A stretch of 52,601 nt of DNA, taken from contig DAOSPF010000016.1 in NCBI GenBank assembly GCA_035374585.1, forward strand, positions 1 through 52,601. Reading direction: 5' to 3'. The notes under the pieces were generated by a model. The model did no database searches, was not told the origin of the DNA, and worked only from the letters and a program-made list of their open reading frames with translations. Within the stretch, counting starts at the first letter, position 1. Each line of letters opens with the position of its first letter. The DNA is from JAKPQD01 sp029572965 (lineage in GTDB: Bacteria > Bacteroidota > Bacteroidia > Bacteroidales > DTGW01). Positions 8,589 through 16,487 of the stretch are shown here, one piece after another. The translations under genes and the position numbers were made by a program.

Positions 8589-9476
8589 ATGAATAAGACA
8601 ATTTATATTGCTTTTCTTGTATTTTTGCTTGTTACAGGATGTAATAACCATCCTTCTGAAAATGTAAACAAAGAGGTAGCCGAATTTGAAGCAGATTCTG
8701 TTGATGTTATCAAAGAATATGATAACGCTGTGTTTTGTATTCCTTCTCCACAGTTTAGCAATTTGTATTTTAAGAAAAAAGGCATTTATCCTGATCGATC
8801 ATTGACCTTAGATCTCAATGCTGTTGAAAACTTCACCACTTCTAATCAAAAAGCCCTCAATCTTGGGGTTATAGCTGTAGATTTGGCTTATTTAAACCTT
8901 TATACATTATCTGAAAAAAACGAAGAATATCTTAGTGCCGTCAATTATTTAGTGAATGGGTTGGGCCTTAATACTGTTATTACAAAAGAGGTTTTTGAAA
9001 ATATCAGGAGACTAGTTAATGATCAGGATTCTTTGGCGATATTTTTATCCAAAATATTTGAAAATGCCGATATTTTTCTTAAAGATAATGCAAGACAGCA
9101 GTCAGCAGCATTGATTGTTGCCGGAGGTTGGATAGAAAGTTTTTATCTTCTTTCAAAAGCTTATGAAAAAAAACCAGATAAGGAATTGCTGACTTTCATG
9201 TATCAACAAAAGTTTGTCCTTGAAAACCTCATCCGTTTTCTTTCACCTTATTACAATAAGTCTGATGATGTGAGTGAAATTGTGGACGATTTGATAGAAA
9301 TAGCTTATGACTTTGATGTGGTGGATATAAAATATAGCTATAAAAATAAAGCTGTACAAACAGTGGGCCAAGGGGTAATTCATATATTGAATAGTTGTAA
9401 AATTTTGGGCAATGAAAAGACACTTAACAATATATTGATAGAAATAGAAGAATTGAGAAATAAAATAACCTCATAA
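8589..9476 (+). CDS. Putative lipoprotein, function unknown
   Basis: This 295-residue protein has a clear lipoprotein signal: MNKTIYIAFLVFLLVTGCNN, with the acylated cysteine at residue 18. The mature part is acidic and mostly helical. I recognise no named domain. A segment with DLAYLNLYTLSEKNEEYLSA and later paired helices suggests an alpha-solenoid-like fold, but I see no clean TPR signature. It starts a tightly packed set, with 8 bp to the next gene, which itself overlaps the ABC transporter gene. This supports a role as an envelope partner of that transporter. Codon use looks like that of its neighbours. Confidence 0.75.
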   Translation: MNKTIYIAFLVFLLVTGCNNHPSENVNKEVAEFEADSVDVIKEYDNAVFCIPSPQFSNLYFKKKGIYPDRSLTLDLNAVENFTTSNQKALNLGVIAVDLAYLNLYTLSEKNEEYLSAVNYLVNGLGLNTVITKEVFENIRRLVNDQDSLAIFLSKIFENADIFLKDNARQQSAALIVAGGWIESFYLLSKAYEKKPDKELLTFMYQQKFVLENLIRFLSPYYNKSDDVSEIVDDLIEIAYDFDVVDIKYSYKNKAVQTVGQGVIHILNSCKILGNEKTLNNILIEIEELRNKITS

Positions 9477-9484
9477 AATAGCCA

Positions 9485-9898
9485 ATGTTCAAATATCTTT
9501 TTATATTATTCATTAGTTGTTCCACATATTTGTGTGCCGGAGATTGTTTTAAAAGCACCAGTGATATGCTCAAAGATTATATTTTGGATGGACAGCAACA
9601 CGTGTTGAAGATTAAAGAAGGGTTAAAAGGAAAGGCATATTTTACTTTTTTTGAAGGATTTGTATATAGAGTTGTGGTTTGCAGCAATGTAGTCAAGAAT
9701 TATAAAATTTCTGTTTTTGACATTGAAAATAACCTGATTTATTCAAAAAACTGTGACAATTATTCGTCATTGCTGGATTTGAAATTTGATGCAAATATTG
9801 CAGGTTATTTACTTATTGAAGTTGGAGATAAGCAAAATATAAATACTTTTACATTTGATCTGACAATTGGAATTAAAGAGGATAAAGCTAAAAAATGA
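9485..9898 (+). CDS. Small secreted protein, function unknown
   Basis: This 137-residue protein has a short N-terminal signal peptide (about 1-18, ending STYLCAG). The mature part is about 115 residues and appears to be beta-rich, with alternating hydrophobic strands such as AYFTFFEGFVYRVVVCSN and a Cys pair. The pattern resembles small beta-sandwich periplasmic proteins, but I cannot assign a family. Its stop overlaps the start of the ABC transporter gene by four bases (ATGA), a sign of translational coupling. It probably works with that transporter or with the lipoprotein just upstream. Confidence 0.72.
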   Translation: MFKYLFILFISCSTYLCAGDCFKSTSDMLKDYILDGQQHVLKIKEGLKGKAYFTFFEGFVYRVVVCSNVVKNYKISVFDIENNLIYSKNCDNYSSLLDLKFDANIAGYLLIEVGDKQNINTFTFDLTIGIKEDKAKK

Positions 9899-12800
9899 GC
9901 GAACAGATACTTAAAGCTTTGATGCAATTATTCGCAATTATTGCGAGGCCCGAAAGTAATTCAACAGACAGGAGGACAGTTGTACAATCATTTTTACTCA
10001 GGTTATTAAATGAGGAGCTTGTTCAGGAATATTTAAAAATTTTTGATGGTTTTTATTTTACTCAACAAGATAAAACACGCGATACAGAAAAGCATCGGAG
10101 CATTATTTCGGCCAGTTCTGTTAAAGTGCTCAAAATAGCCAATAAAATTAACGAAGAGCTTACTCAGGAGCAAAAGCTAATTGTTCTTTTTCAACTTTTT
10201 GACTTTGTCAGGATTGATAGCGTTGAAGTTTCGCAACAGGAGATAGAATTTATAGATACCATAGCCGACTCGTTTCATATTTCGTTAGAAGAATATAATG
10301 AAATCAAAGAATTTGTAATTCATGATTTCAGCAACATCCCCAATAATGAAAGAATATTGATTGTTGACAGCGAATCAAACTTTTTTCATCCCTATGTAAA
10401 ACATTTAGAAGTAGAGGCCTTTACAGGGCAGATGAGAATATTGTTCATTTCTTCGGCTAATATGTATTTTCTGCGGTATATTGGGCAAAATGAGCTTTAT
10501 CTCAATGGCCAGATTATTCTTGAAGACCGTGCGTATGTGTTTAACTATGGTTCATCTATACGCAATCCACAAATAAAACCTTTGTATTATAGTGATATTG
10601 TTGCCCGTTACAATGAAGAACGACTCAAATCGCGTATTTTATTTGAAGCCAAAAATATTGAATACAAATTTGCCAACGGAAAAATTGGTTTGCATAATTT
10701 GAGTTTTAGTGAAGAGTCAGGCAGGTTAGTGGGTATTATGGGAGCCAGTGGTGCCGGGAAGTCAACTTTGCTTTATGTGTTGAATGGTACTAACCCTCCA
10801 ACATCTGGAGAAGTTTTAATCAATGGGTATAACATTCATACCCATAAGGAAAAGATAGAGGGGCTTATTGGTTTTGTTTCGCAAGATGATTTATTGATAG
10901 AAGAGCTTACAGTATTTCAAAACTTGTATTATAATGCCCGTTTGTGTTTTGATAATTATACCGAAGAACAGCTCAACGATATTGTAAATAAAACTTTGGT
11001 TAACCTGGGGTTATATGAAATCCGGCATATTCAGGTAGGTTCTCCTTTGAATAAAAAAATTAGCGGAGGGCAGCGTAAAAGGCTCAATATAGCGCTTGAA
11101 CTTATTCGCGAACCAGCAGTATTGTTTCTTGATGAGCCTACCTCAGGGCTTTCGTCGCGCGATTCGGAAAATATCCTCGATTTGCTCAAAGAGCTTACGC
11201 TGAAAGGAAAATTGGTATTTGTGGTTATCCACCAGCCTTCCTCCGACATTTTTAAAATGTTTGACAAGTTGCTTATTCTGGATACGGGTGGTTACCTTAT
11301 ATACAATGGAGACCCTATCGAGAGTATCATGTATTTCAAGTCCCGGATACATCATGCCAACTGGAACGAAAGTGAATGTCATACATGCGGGAATGTCAAT
11401 CCAGAGCAAATATTTAATATAGTAGAATCAAGGGTTTTGAATGAGTATGGACAAGAAACACTGGCCCGTAAGATATCCCCTAAGCAATGGGCTACTTTCT
11501 TTAAAGAAAGTTTTCACAATGGAGATAAAGAAAAAGGGCTAAACAATGACCTGCCTCCAATCAACTTCAAAATTCCCGGTAAATTAAGGCAGTTTTTAAT
11601 TTTTATGACAAGAGATATCTTGTCAAAGCTTTCAAATACGCAGTATCTGGTAGTTACTTTTTTAGAGGCCCCACTTTTGGCTTTTATTCTGGCGTTTATT
11701 ATCAGGTATTATAACGTAGATATTTCTAACCAGTTGGGTTATACTTTTTTTAAAAATAGCAATGTCCCGGTTTACATTTTTATGTCTGTGATTGTGGCAA
11801 TATTTATGGGCTTGACCAATAGTGCCGAAGAAATAATCAAAGATCGTAAGATTCTCAAAAGGGAAGCATTTTTAAACCTCAGCTGGGGAAGTTATTTGTT
11901 TTCTAAGGCAGCTGTACTTACAATAATTTCTGCTATTCAGGCTTTAACTTTTGTTTTGGTCGGAAATAGTATTATAGAAATTCACGGAATGTTTTTTCAA
12001 TACTGGATAGTTTTGTTTAGTGCGTGGGTTTCATCTAATATTATGGGGTTGGTAATTTCAGATAGTTTCAAAACGGTAGTTACCATTTATATGCTTATTC
12101 CGTTTCTTGTTATTCCTCAGATTATTTTGAGTGGTATCATTGTAAAGTACGAAAAGATTAATCCTTTAATATCATCACCAAGTTCTATCCCTTTTTATGG
12201 GGAGATAATTACAGCTCGTTGGGGATATGAAGCTTTGGCAGTTTACCAATTTATTGAAAATGACTATAACCGGCAGTTTTATAAGTACAACAAAGCTATG
12301 AGCATTGCCAGTTTCAAAAAAGACTATTGGATTATCAATCTTAAGAATAAGTTGGAAATGATAAAAAGCCATTATCAGCGTCCTGAGTATAAAGATGAGG
12401 TAGCTAATGCTTTAGTTGTGTTGAAAAATGAGATTGGCAAAGAGTTAAAAGCAAACCCTAAAGTGGTGTATATACATCTTGAGGAGCTTACCCCTGAGAA
12501 AATTAATGATGCAGCAATTGAAGATGCTTTGACTTATCTTGAACAATTAAACCGGTATTACATAAAGCTATTTAATAAAGCCAACAGTGAGAAAGATGAG
12601 ATTGTAAACATGGCACAACAGACCCCAGCAATGCGCGAACAATTTCTTGAGTTAAAAAGGCGTTGTGCTAATGAGTCTTTAGAAGAGTTTGTAACAAATA
12701 CTAATGAAGTTTCACGTATTATCGAATATAAAGGTGAACTGATACAGAAACTAGACCCTATTTATCTTGATCCTACCTCTCCATTTATAAAAGCTCATTT

Positions 12801-12975
12801 TTATGCTCCTCGTAAGATGGTTTTTGGGGTGTATATGTCCACATTTTGGGTCAACGTGATTGTAATTTGGCTGACAACGGTTTTGTTGTTTTTGGTACTA
12901 TATTTCAGGCTCTTGCTTAAGTTGTTAGATAAACTGGAAGCTTTGGGCGGATATTTTTCAAAGTCGGAAGAATAA
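9895..12975 (+). CDS. ABCG-like ABC transporter with TerB-like and FHA-like N-terminal regions
   Basis: A 1026-residue half-transporter with extra parts. Residues 1-145 form a helical TerB-like region. Residues 155-235 form a short beta region that resembles an FHA domain (LYLNGQIILEDRAYVFNYGS). The ATPase (about 250-480) has Walker A GASGAGKST (283-291), signature ISGGQ (389-393), Walker B FLDEPTSGLSS and switch His446. The membrane domain has five segments (about 580-750), a long hydrophilic loop (about 750-965) and a last segment near 985-1010. This ATPase-first order is the ABCG/White type. A CxxC pair in ECHTCGN (near residues 495-498) follows the ATPase. The substrate is unknown. It would work as a dimer. 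It ends directly against holA with no spacer. Confidence 0.87.
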   Translation: MSEQILKALMQLFAIIARPESNSTDRRTVVQSFLLRLLNEELVQEYLKIFDGFYFTQQDKTRDTEKHRSIISASSVKVLKIANKINEELTQEQKLIVLFQLFDFVRIDSVEVSQQEIEFIDTIADSFHISLEEYNEIKEFVIHDFSNIPNNERILIVDSESNFFHPYVKHLEVEAFTGQMRILFISSANMYFLRYIGQNELYLNGQIILEDRAYVFNYGSSIRNPQIKPLYYSDIVARYNEERLKSRILFEAKNIEYKFANGKIGLHNLSFSEESGRLVGIMGASGAGKSTLLYVLNGTNPPTSGEVLINGYNIHTHKEKIEGLIGFVSQDDLLIEELTVFQNLYYNARLCFDNYTEEQLNDIVNKTLVNLGLYEIRHIQVGSPLNKKISGGQRKRLNIALELIREPAVLFLDEPTSGLSSRDSENILDLLKELTLKGKLVFVVIHQPSSDIFKMFDKLLILDTGGYLIYNGDPIESIMYFKSRIHHANWNESECHTCGNVNPEQIFNIVESRVLNEYGQETLARKISPKQWATFFKESFHNGDKEKGLNNDLPPINFKIPGKLRQFLIFMTRDILSKLSNTQYLVVTFLEAPLLAFILAFIIRYYNVDISNQLGYTFFKNSNVPVYIFMSVIVAIFMGLTNSAEEIIKDRKILKREAFLNLSWGSYLFSKAAVLTIISAIQALTFVLVGNSIIEIHGMFFQYWIVLFSAWVSSNIMGLVISDSFKTVVTIYMLIPFLVIPQIILSGIIVKYEKINPLISSPSSIPFYGEIITARWGYEALAVYQFIENDYNRQFYKYNKAMSIASFKKDYWIINLKNKLEMIKSHYQRPEYKDEVANALVVLKNEIGKELKANPKVVYIHLEELTPEKINDAAIEDALTYLEQLNRYYIKLFNKANSEKDEIVNMAQQTPAMREQFLELKRRCANESLEEFVTNTNEVSRIIEYKGELIQKLDPIYLDPTSPFIKAHFYAPRKMVFGVYMSTFWVNVIVIWLTTVLLFLVLYFRLLLKLLDKLEALGGYFSKSEE

Positions 12976-13977
12976 TCAGTGCATCAGCTTAAAAAGTAGC
13001 TCGCGCATTAGCTCGTAAGGTGGAGTATTTACACTTCCTATACCTTTTGTTTTTAAATCATATTCTCTCAGTATTGAAATATTGGTGATAATTTTCTGAA
13101 CTGAATAATTTCGGGCAGCAACTTCAACTTCTTTTACAAAGAAAACATGCGAAAGGCTTAAGCTTGAAGCTACATGTTGTGGCGACTTATTGTCGAGGTG
13201 ATGATAAATTAACAGATTAGAAAAGAATTTAAACAAAACTGAAATTATTATGTAGGGCGGGTTTGCTTTGGGATTTGCTCCCAAATACTCGATAATCCGA
13301 TTAGCTTTTAAATGGTTTTTAGTTCCAAGTGTTTTTTGCAACTCAAATACATTATAGTCTTTGCTTATCCCGATATTTTGTTCGATAAGCTCTTTGGTAA
13401 TTGTTTTGCTGTCTTTTGGGATAACCAGCATAAGCTTATCCAGCTCATGGGCAATACGGCTCAAATCTTCACCAATATGGTCGGCCAAAAGTTGAGAAGC
13501 CTCCGGTCCGATATTATAACCACTTTTTTTGAGATAATTATTTATCCACTCGACAATTTTGTAATCAGGTATTTTTTTTGTCTCAAAGCTTACGTGCTTA
13601 CTTGCTAAGGTAGCAAGTTTTGTTCGTTTATCAAGTTTCTTTTTATAATTAATAACCAGTATTGTAGAAGGCTGGGGCTTTTCAAAATAGGGGATGAGCT
13701 TTTCAATATGCTGAAGTTCCTGGGCTTCTTTAATAATAACAACCTGGTTGTTTGCCATCATAGGAAAGCGGCGGGCTGCGTCTAATATTTTGTCAATACT
13801 GGTATCTTTGCCGTAATAAACCATTTGGTTAAAAGTTTTTTCAGCATCTGTCAGGATGTTTCCTGCAATATATTCTGTAAGCCGGTCCATGTAATAAGGT
13901 TCTTCACCATGAAAAAAATAGACTGGTTTGTATATCTTTTTTTTAAGCTCGTTTAATATTTCATCATATTCTTTCAT
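12976..13977 (-). CDS. holA: DNA polymerase III delta subunit (clamp-loader wrench)
   Basis: This 333-residue protein matches the HolA family in length and pattern. The N-terminal part carries PVYFFHGEEPYYMDRL, and the AAA-like fold has no functional Walker A, as usual for delta. The motif DADEK-like region, VVIIKEAQEL, and the helical C-terminal collar domain (about 215-330) also fit. Delta opens the sliding clamp during loading in the replisome. I prefer the ATG at 13977 to the in-frame TTG at 13980. The stop codon lies directly against the stop of the convergent ABC transporter gene. A TATTTTTG element (minus strand, 14023-14016) 38 bp upstream is a plausible -7 box. The divergent neighbour is the PD-(D/E)XK-type gene. 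Confidence 0.93.
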   Translation of the reverse strand: MKEYDEILNELKKKIYKPVYFFHGEEPYYMDRLTEYIAGNILTDAEKTFNQMVYYGKDTSIDKILDAARRFPMMANNQVVIIKEAQELQHIEKLIPYFEKPQPSTILVINYKKKLDKRTKLATLASKHVSFETKKIPDYKIVEWINNYLKKSGYNIGPEASQLLADHIGEDLSRIAHELDKLMLVIPKDSKTITKELIEQNIGISKDYNVFELQKTLGTKNHLKANRIIEYLGANPKANPPYIIISVLFKFFSNLLIYHHLDNKSPQHVASSLSLSHVFFVKEVEVAARNYSVQKIITNISILREYDLKTKGIGSVNTPPYELMRELLFKLMH

Positions 13978-14015
13978 CAATGGCTATTTTGTTTTTGGCT
14001 ATATTATCTTTACAG

Positions 14016-14023
14016 CAAAAATA
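14016..14023 (-). promoter_or_regulatory. Possible -7 element of holA
   Basis: On the minus strand 14023-14016 reads TATTTTTG, a perfect TAnnTTTG. No good TTTG stands at the expected upstream distance, so the call rests on one box and its position in the 66-bp divergent gap. Confidence 0.35.
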
Positions 14024-14043
14024 ATCATATTCTAATCTTCAGA

Positions 14044-14514
14044 ATGAAATTTCCGGCACTTAACTTACCTGTAGCTGATTTTACATTGCGAAAGCAAAAT
14101 GGTAAGATTTATGTGTTTGATGTGTTGCGAAAGAAATATGTTTACCTTACTCCTGAAGAATGGGTACGGCAAAGTTTTCTGCATTATTTATTGTTTCATC
14201 TTCAGTATCCCCAGGGGTTAATTGCCCTTGAAACTCCAATTAAGCTTAACGACAACAAAATGCGCTCAGATATTGTGGTTTTTGACAAACAAGGGAAACC
14301 TGCATTGCTGGTTGAATGTAAAGCTGCTCAAATAGAAATTTGCCAGCAGACTTTTGACCAGATAATTGTTTATAATATGAAGCTTAATGCTCCTTATCTT
14401 ATTGTTACTAATGGGTTGGAACACTTTTGTTTTCGGCAGCCTTCATTGGGGCAAAAGATAGAATTTTTTAATAATATCCCAGCTTACGAATTGATTAGCG
14501 GTACTTTGGGTTAA
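14044..14514 (+). CDS. Type I restriction R-subunit N-terminal-like protein (PD-(D/E)XK fold)
   Basis: This 156-residue protein resembles the isolated N-terminal nuclease domain of HsdR (HSDR_N_2 type). A candidate catalytic core is present: Asp76 in MRSDIVVFD, then Glu91 and Lys93 in LLVECKA, with a following QxxxQ pattern (QQTFDQI). There is no helicase, specificity or methylase gene nearby, so it is not part of a restriction system here. Small proteins of this kind beside holA are common in Bacteroidota, and their function is not established. Its 3' end overlaps the convergent acetyltransferase gene by 20 bp. Confidence 0.8.
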   Translation: MKFPALNLPVADFTLRKQNGKIYVFDVLRKKYVYLTPEEWVRQSFLHYLLFHLQYPQGLIALETPIKLNDNKMRSDIVVFDKQGKPALLVECKAAQIEICQQTFDQIIVYNMKLNAPYLIVTNGLEHFCFRQPSLGQKIEFFNNIPAYELISGTLG

Positions 14515-15034
14515 TTATTTGCATGAGTAATTCGTCATGGTACCCATCATTGCGTCTGGTCCACTTTTTTTTTACACCTATGGCCTCAAAGCCAATTTTT
14601 TCAAACAGATTGATACTTGATGTGTTTGTGGTGTCTATATTGCAATATAGTTGAACCATATCTAATGTTGAAAAACAGTACTCGCAAATTAGTTTTAAGG
14701 TATTGAAGGCATACCCCTTTTGTCTGTCTTGTTTTTCTGCTATAAGTATTCCTATTCCTGCACGGTTATTAAAAATATCGTAATCAAAAATGTCAACTGT
14801 GCCAATGGCTTTGTTTTTTGTACTTTTCAAAACGATGATAAAGCGTTGCTGTTTTGCTTCAATAATGTCTAAATGGGCTGTTTCAAGATATTTAGAAAGG
14901 GTAAATTTTGAAAATGGCGAATGGGTAATACCTGTTTGCCATATATCGGTATCATTCTCCCAATGATAAAGGAAATCTATATCTGTAGGTTCAGGTGCCC
15001 GTAATAATAATAATTCGTTTTCGAGTAATGGCAT
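14495..15034 (-). CDS. GNAT family N-acetyltransferase
   Basis: This 179-residue protein is of the RimJ/RimL-like GNAT type. It starts with LLLRAPEPTDIDFLYHWEND, a typical opening. The acetyl-CoA region is seen around GIGILIAEKQDRQKGYAFNTL, a degenerate form of the Q/RxxGxG/A loop, and the C-terminal part has NIDTTNTSSINLFEKIGFE, the usual asparagine-rich signature of the family. Acceptors could be a ribosomal protein N-terminus, a polyamine or a small molecule; nothing here decides. Its start is one base after the stop of the TPR/PD40 gene on the same strand, so it is probably cotranscribed and perhaps translationally coupled with it. Confidence 0.9.
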   Translation of the reverse strand: MPLLENELLLLRAPEPTDIDFLYHWENDTDIWQTGITHSPFSKFTLSKYLETAHLDIIEAKQQRFIIVLKSTKNKAIGTVDIFDYDIFNNRAGIGILIAEKQDRQKGYAFNTLKLICEYCFSTLDMVQLYCNIDTTNTSSINLFEKIGFEAIGVKKKWTRRNDGYHDELLMQIINPKYR

Positions 15035-15035
15035 A

Positions 15036-16454
15036 TTATTGTTTCCAGATATTTGCAGGTGAGTTTTCTTTTTGGGGGCTGTCTGCTATTTCAATGTTTA
15101 TAAAGGCTGTGTCATTTTTTAAAATTGATGGTACAATGATGTGCATGTTTTTTTCAGCTATATTACTACCTTTATAAGACAGCTGATATATACCTTCTGG
15201 AAGACTAAAGGTGGCAATGCCATTGTTGTTAGTCTCGGCAATCTTTGTAAAGTCTTTGCTTGATAATGAGTTGATGAAGATTGAATAATTTGATGCCGGG
15301 TGTTTATTGGTCATTACCTTCGTTTCAAACAATATTGTATTGGGTTGTTTTATATTAGAATTATTTTTACGTAATATATTGTTGTATAAAAAATTAAGGC
15401 TATATAAGTTTAGCGGGCTATACGAATAGTCGTCTTCAGGGGTATTGAATGGAAAACCTAAAGCTTCGGGCTCAGACCATTGAGTGTCGTCAATTCTGTA
15501 TGCTTTGCATATTTCGGCTTTGTTTTTTCCTTTTGAAATGGACATGGTAGAAAAAAGCAGACAATTGTCTTTATTGACAAGAGCCGGATAATCTTCGTCA
15601 AAATTGGAGTTTATGACAGCGCCAAGGTTGATGGCTTTGTTCCATTCTCCATTGACTTTAACAGAAAAATAAATGTCCATGCCTCCAAAACCTCCTGGAC
15701 GACTACTGGCAAAATACAAGTAAACGCCGTCTTCTGTTTCATAGGGATGTGTATCGCTATATCCCGAATTGATATTGCTGTTTAGTTTTTTCAATGTTTG
15801 CCACGTCTTACCATCAAAGGTACTAACATATATTGTTCCTCCAAATGCATCGAATTTGGTAAAGTACAGCCGTTTGCCGTCGGCGCTGAATGAAGATGGG
15901 TAAAAATCGCCTGTTGAGCCAAGCTGTGAGGTAATATCTGCAGGGCTTAACCATTCGTTTCCTTTCTTTTGTATGAAGTAAATCTTATTTTCAGAGGAGG
16001 TAAGGTCAATAAAGACAATGCGTGTAAAGTCTTTTGATATGCAGATGTTGTTGTATGGTTTTTTTAAATCAAATTTAAAACCTGAAGATAAATTGAATGG
16101 TTTTGAATTTGAAGTAGAATCAGTAAATGTGCTTTTTTCTCCAACTGTTATAAAAACCGGGTTCTGTCCAAAATTGTTATCTGGAACATTATACGCTTTT
16201 AGAAAGTTTTTATAGCTGTCTTTTGATTTTCCGGCAAGAGTTAAGCCTATTTGAAAATTAAGGTACTTGTTTTCAGGGTCTTTGTTAAGTAATTGTTTTA
16301 AAATATTGGCAGCTTCATCGTTTTGGCCATTAAACATGAGCATGTCTGCTTTGGTTAGTAGTTTTAAGCTGTTTATTTCTTCCTGGCCATAACAAGCTAA
16401 TGTTTTTACAACCATAAAGGCCACTGAAACCAATACCTTTTTCATTGCATCCAT
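15036..16454 (-). CDS. Secreted TPR / PD40 propeller protein with C-terminal beta domain
   Basis: This 472-residue protein belongs to the same family as 6436-8508, 16488-17966 and 32434-35490. It has a signal peptide (MKKVLVSVAFMVVKTLACYG from the second ATG at 16445), a short TPR pair (about 30-85), then PD40 blades such as FSADGKRLYFTKFDAFGGTI and LYFASSRPGGFGGMDIYFSV. The C-terminal part (about 375-460) looks like a transthyretin-like regulatory beta domain. It lacks OmpA and membrane parts. A Cys at the end of the signal region could be a weak lipobox. It is the second of two PD40 genes in tandem, 33 bp apart, and is followed by the GNAT gene after one base. Confidence 0.82.
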   Translation of the reverse strand: MDAMKKVLVSVAFMVVKTLACYGQEEINSLKLLTKADMLMFNGQNDEAANILKQLLNKDPENKYLNFQIGLTLAGKSKDSYKNFLKAYNVPDNNFGQNPVFITVGEKSTFTDSTSNSKPFNLSSGFKFDLKKPYNNICISKDFTRIVFIDLTSSENKIYFIQKKGNEWLSPADITSQLGSTGDFYPSSFSADGKRLYFTKFDAFGGTIYVSTFDGKTWQTLKKLNSNINSGYSDTHPYETEDGVYLYFASSRPGGFGGMDIYFSVKVNGEWNKAINLGAVINSNFDEDYPALVNKDNCLLFSTMSISKGKNKAEICKAYRIDDTQWSEPEALGFPFNTPEDDYSYSPLNLYSLNFLYNNILRKNNSNIKQPNTILFETKVMTNKHPASNYSIFINSLSSKDFTKIAETNNNGIATFSLPEGIYQLSYKGSNIAEKNMHIIVPSILKNDTAFINIEIADSPQKENSPANIWKQ

Positions 16455-16487
16455 TTTTCAGGTTTTTTTATGTTTGTTTTATAAAAG

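Noticed and set aside
14044..14514. Restriction-modification system
   Set aside because: No methylase, specificity subunit or helicase gene is adjacent to the HsdR-like domain.
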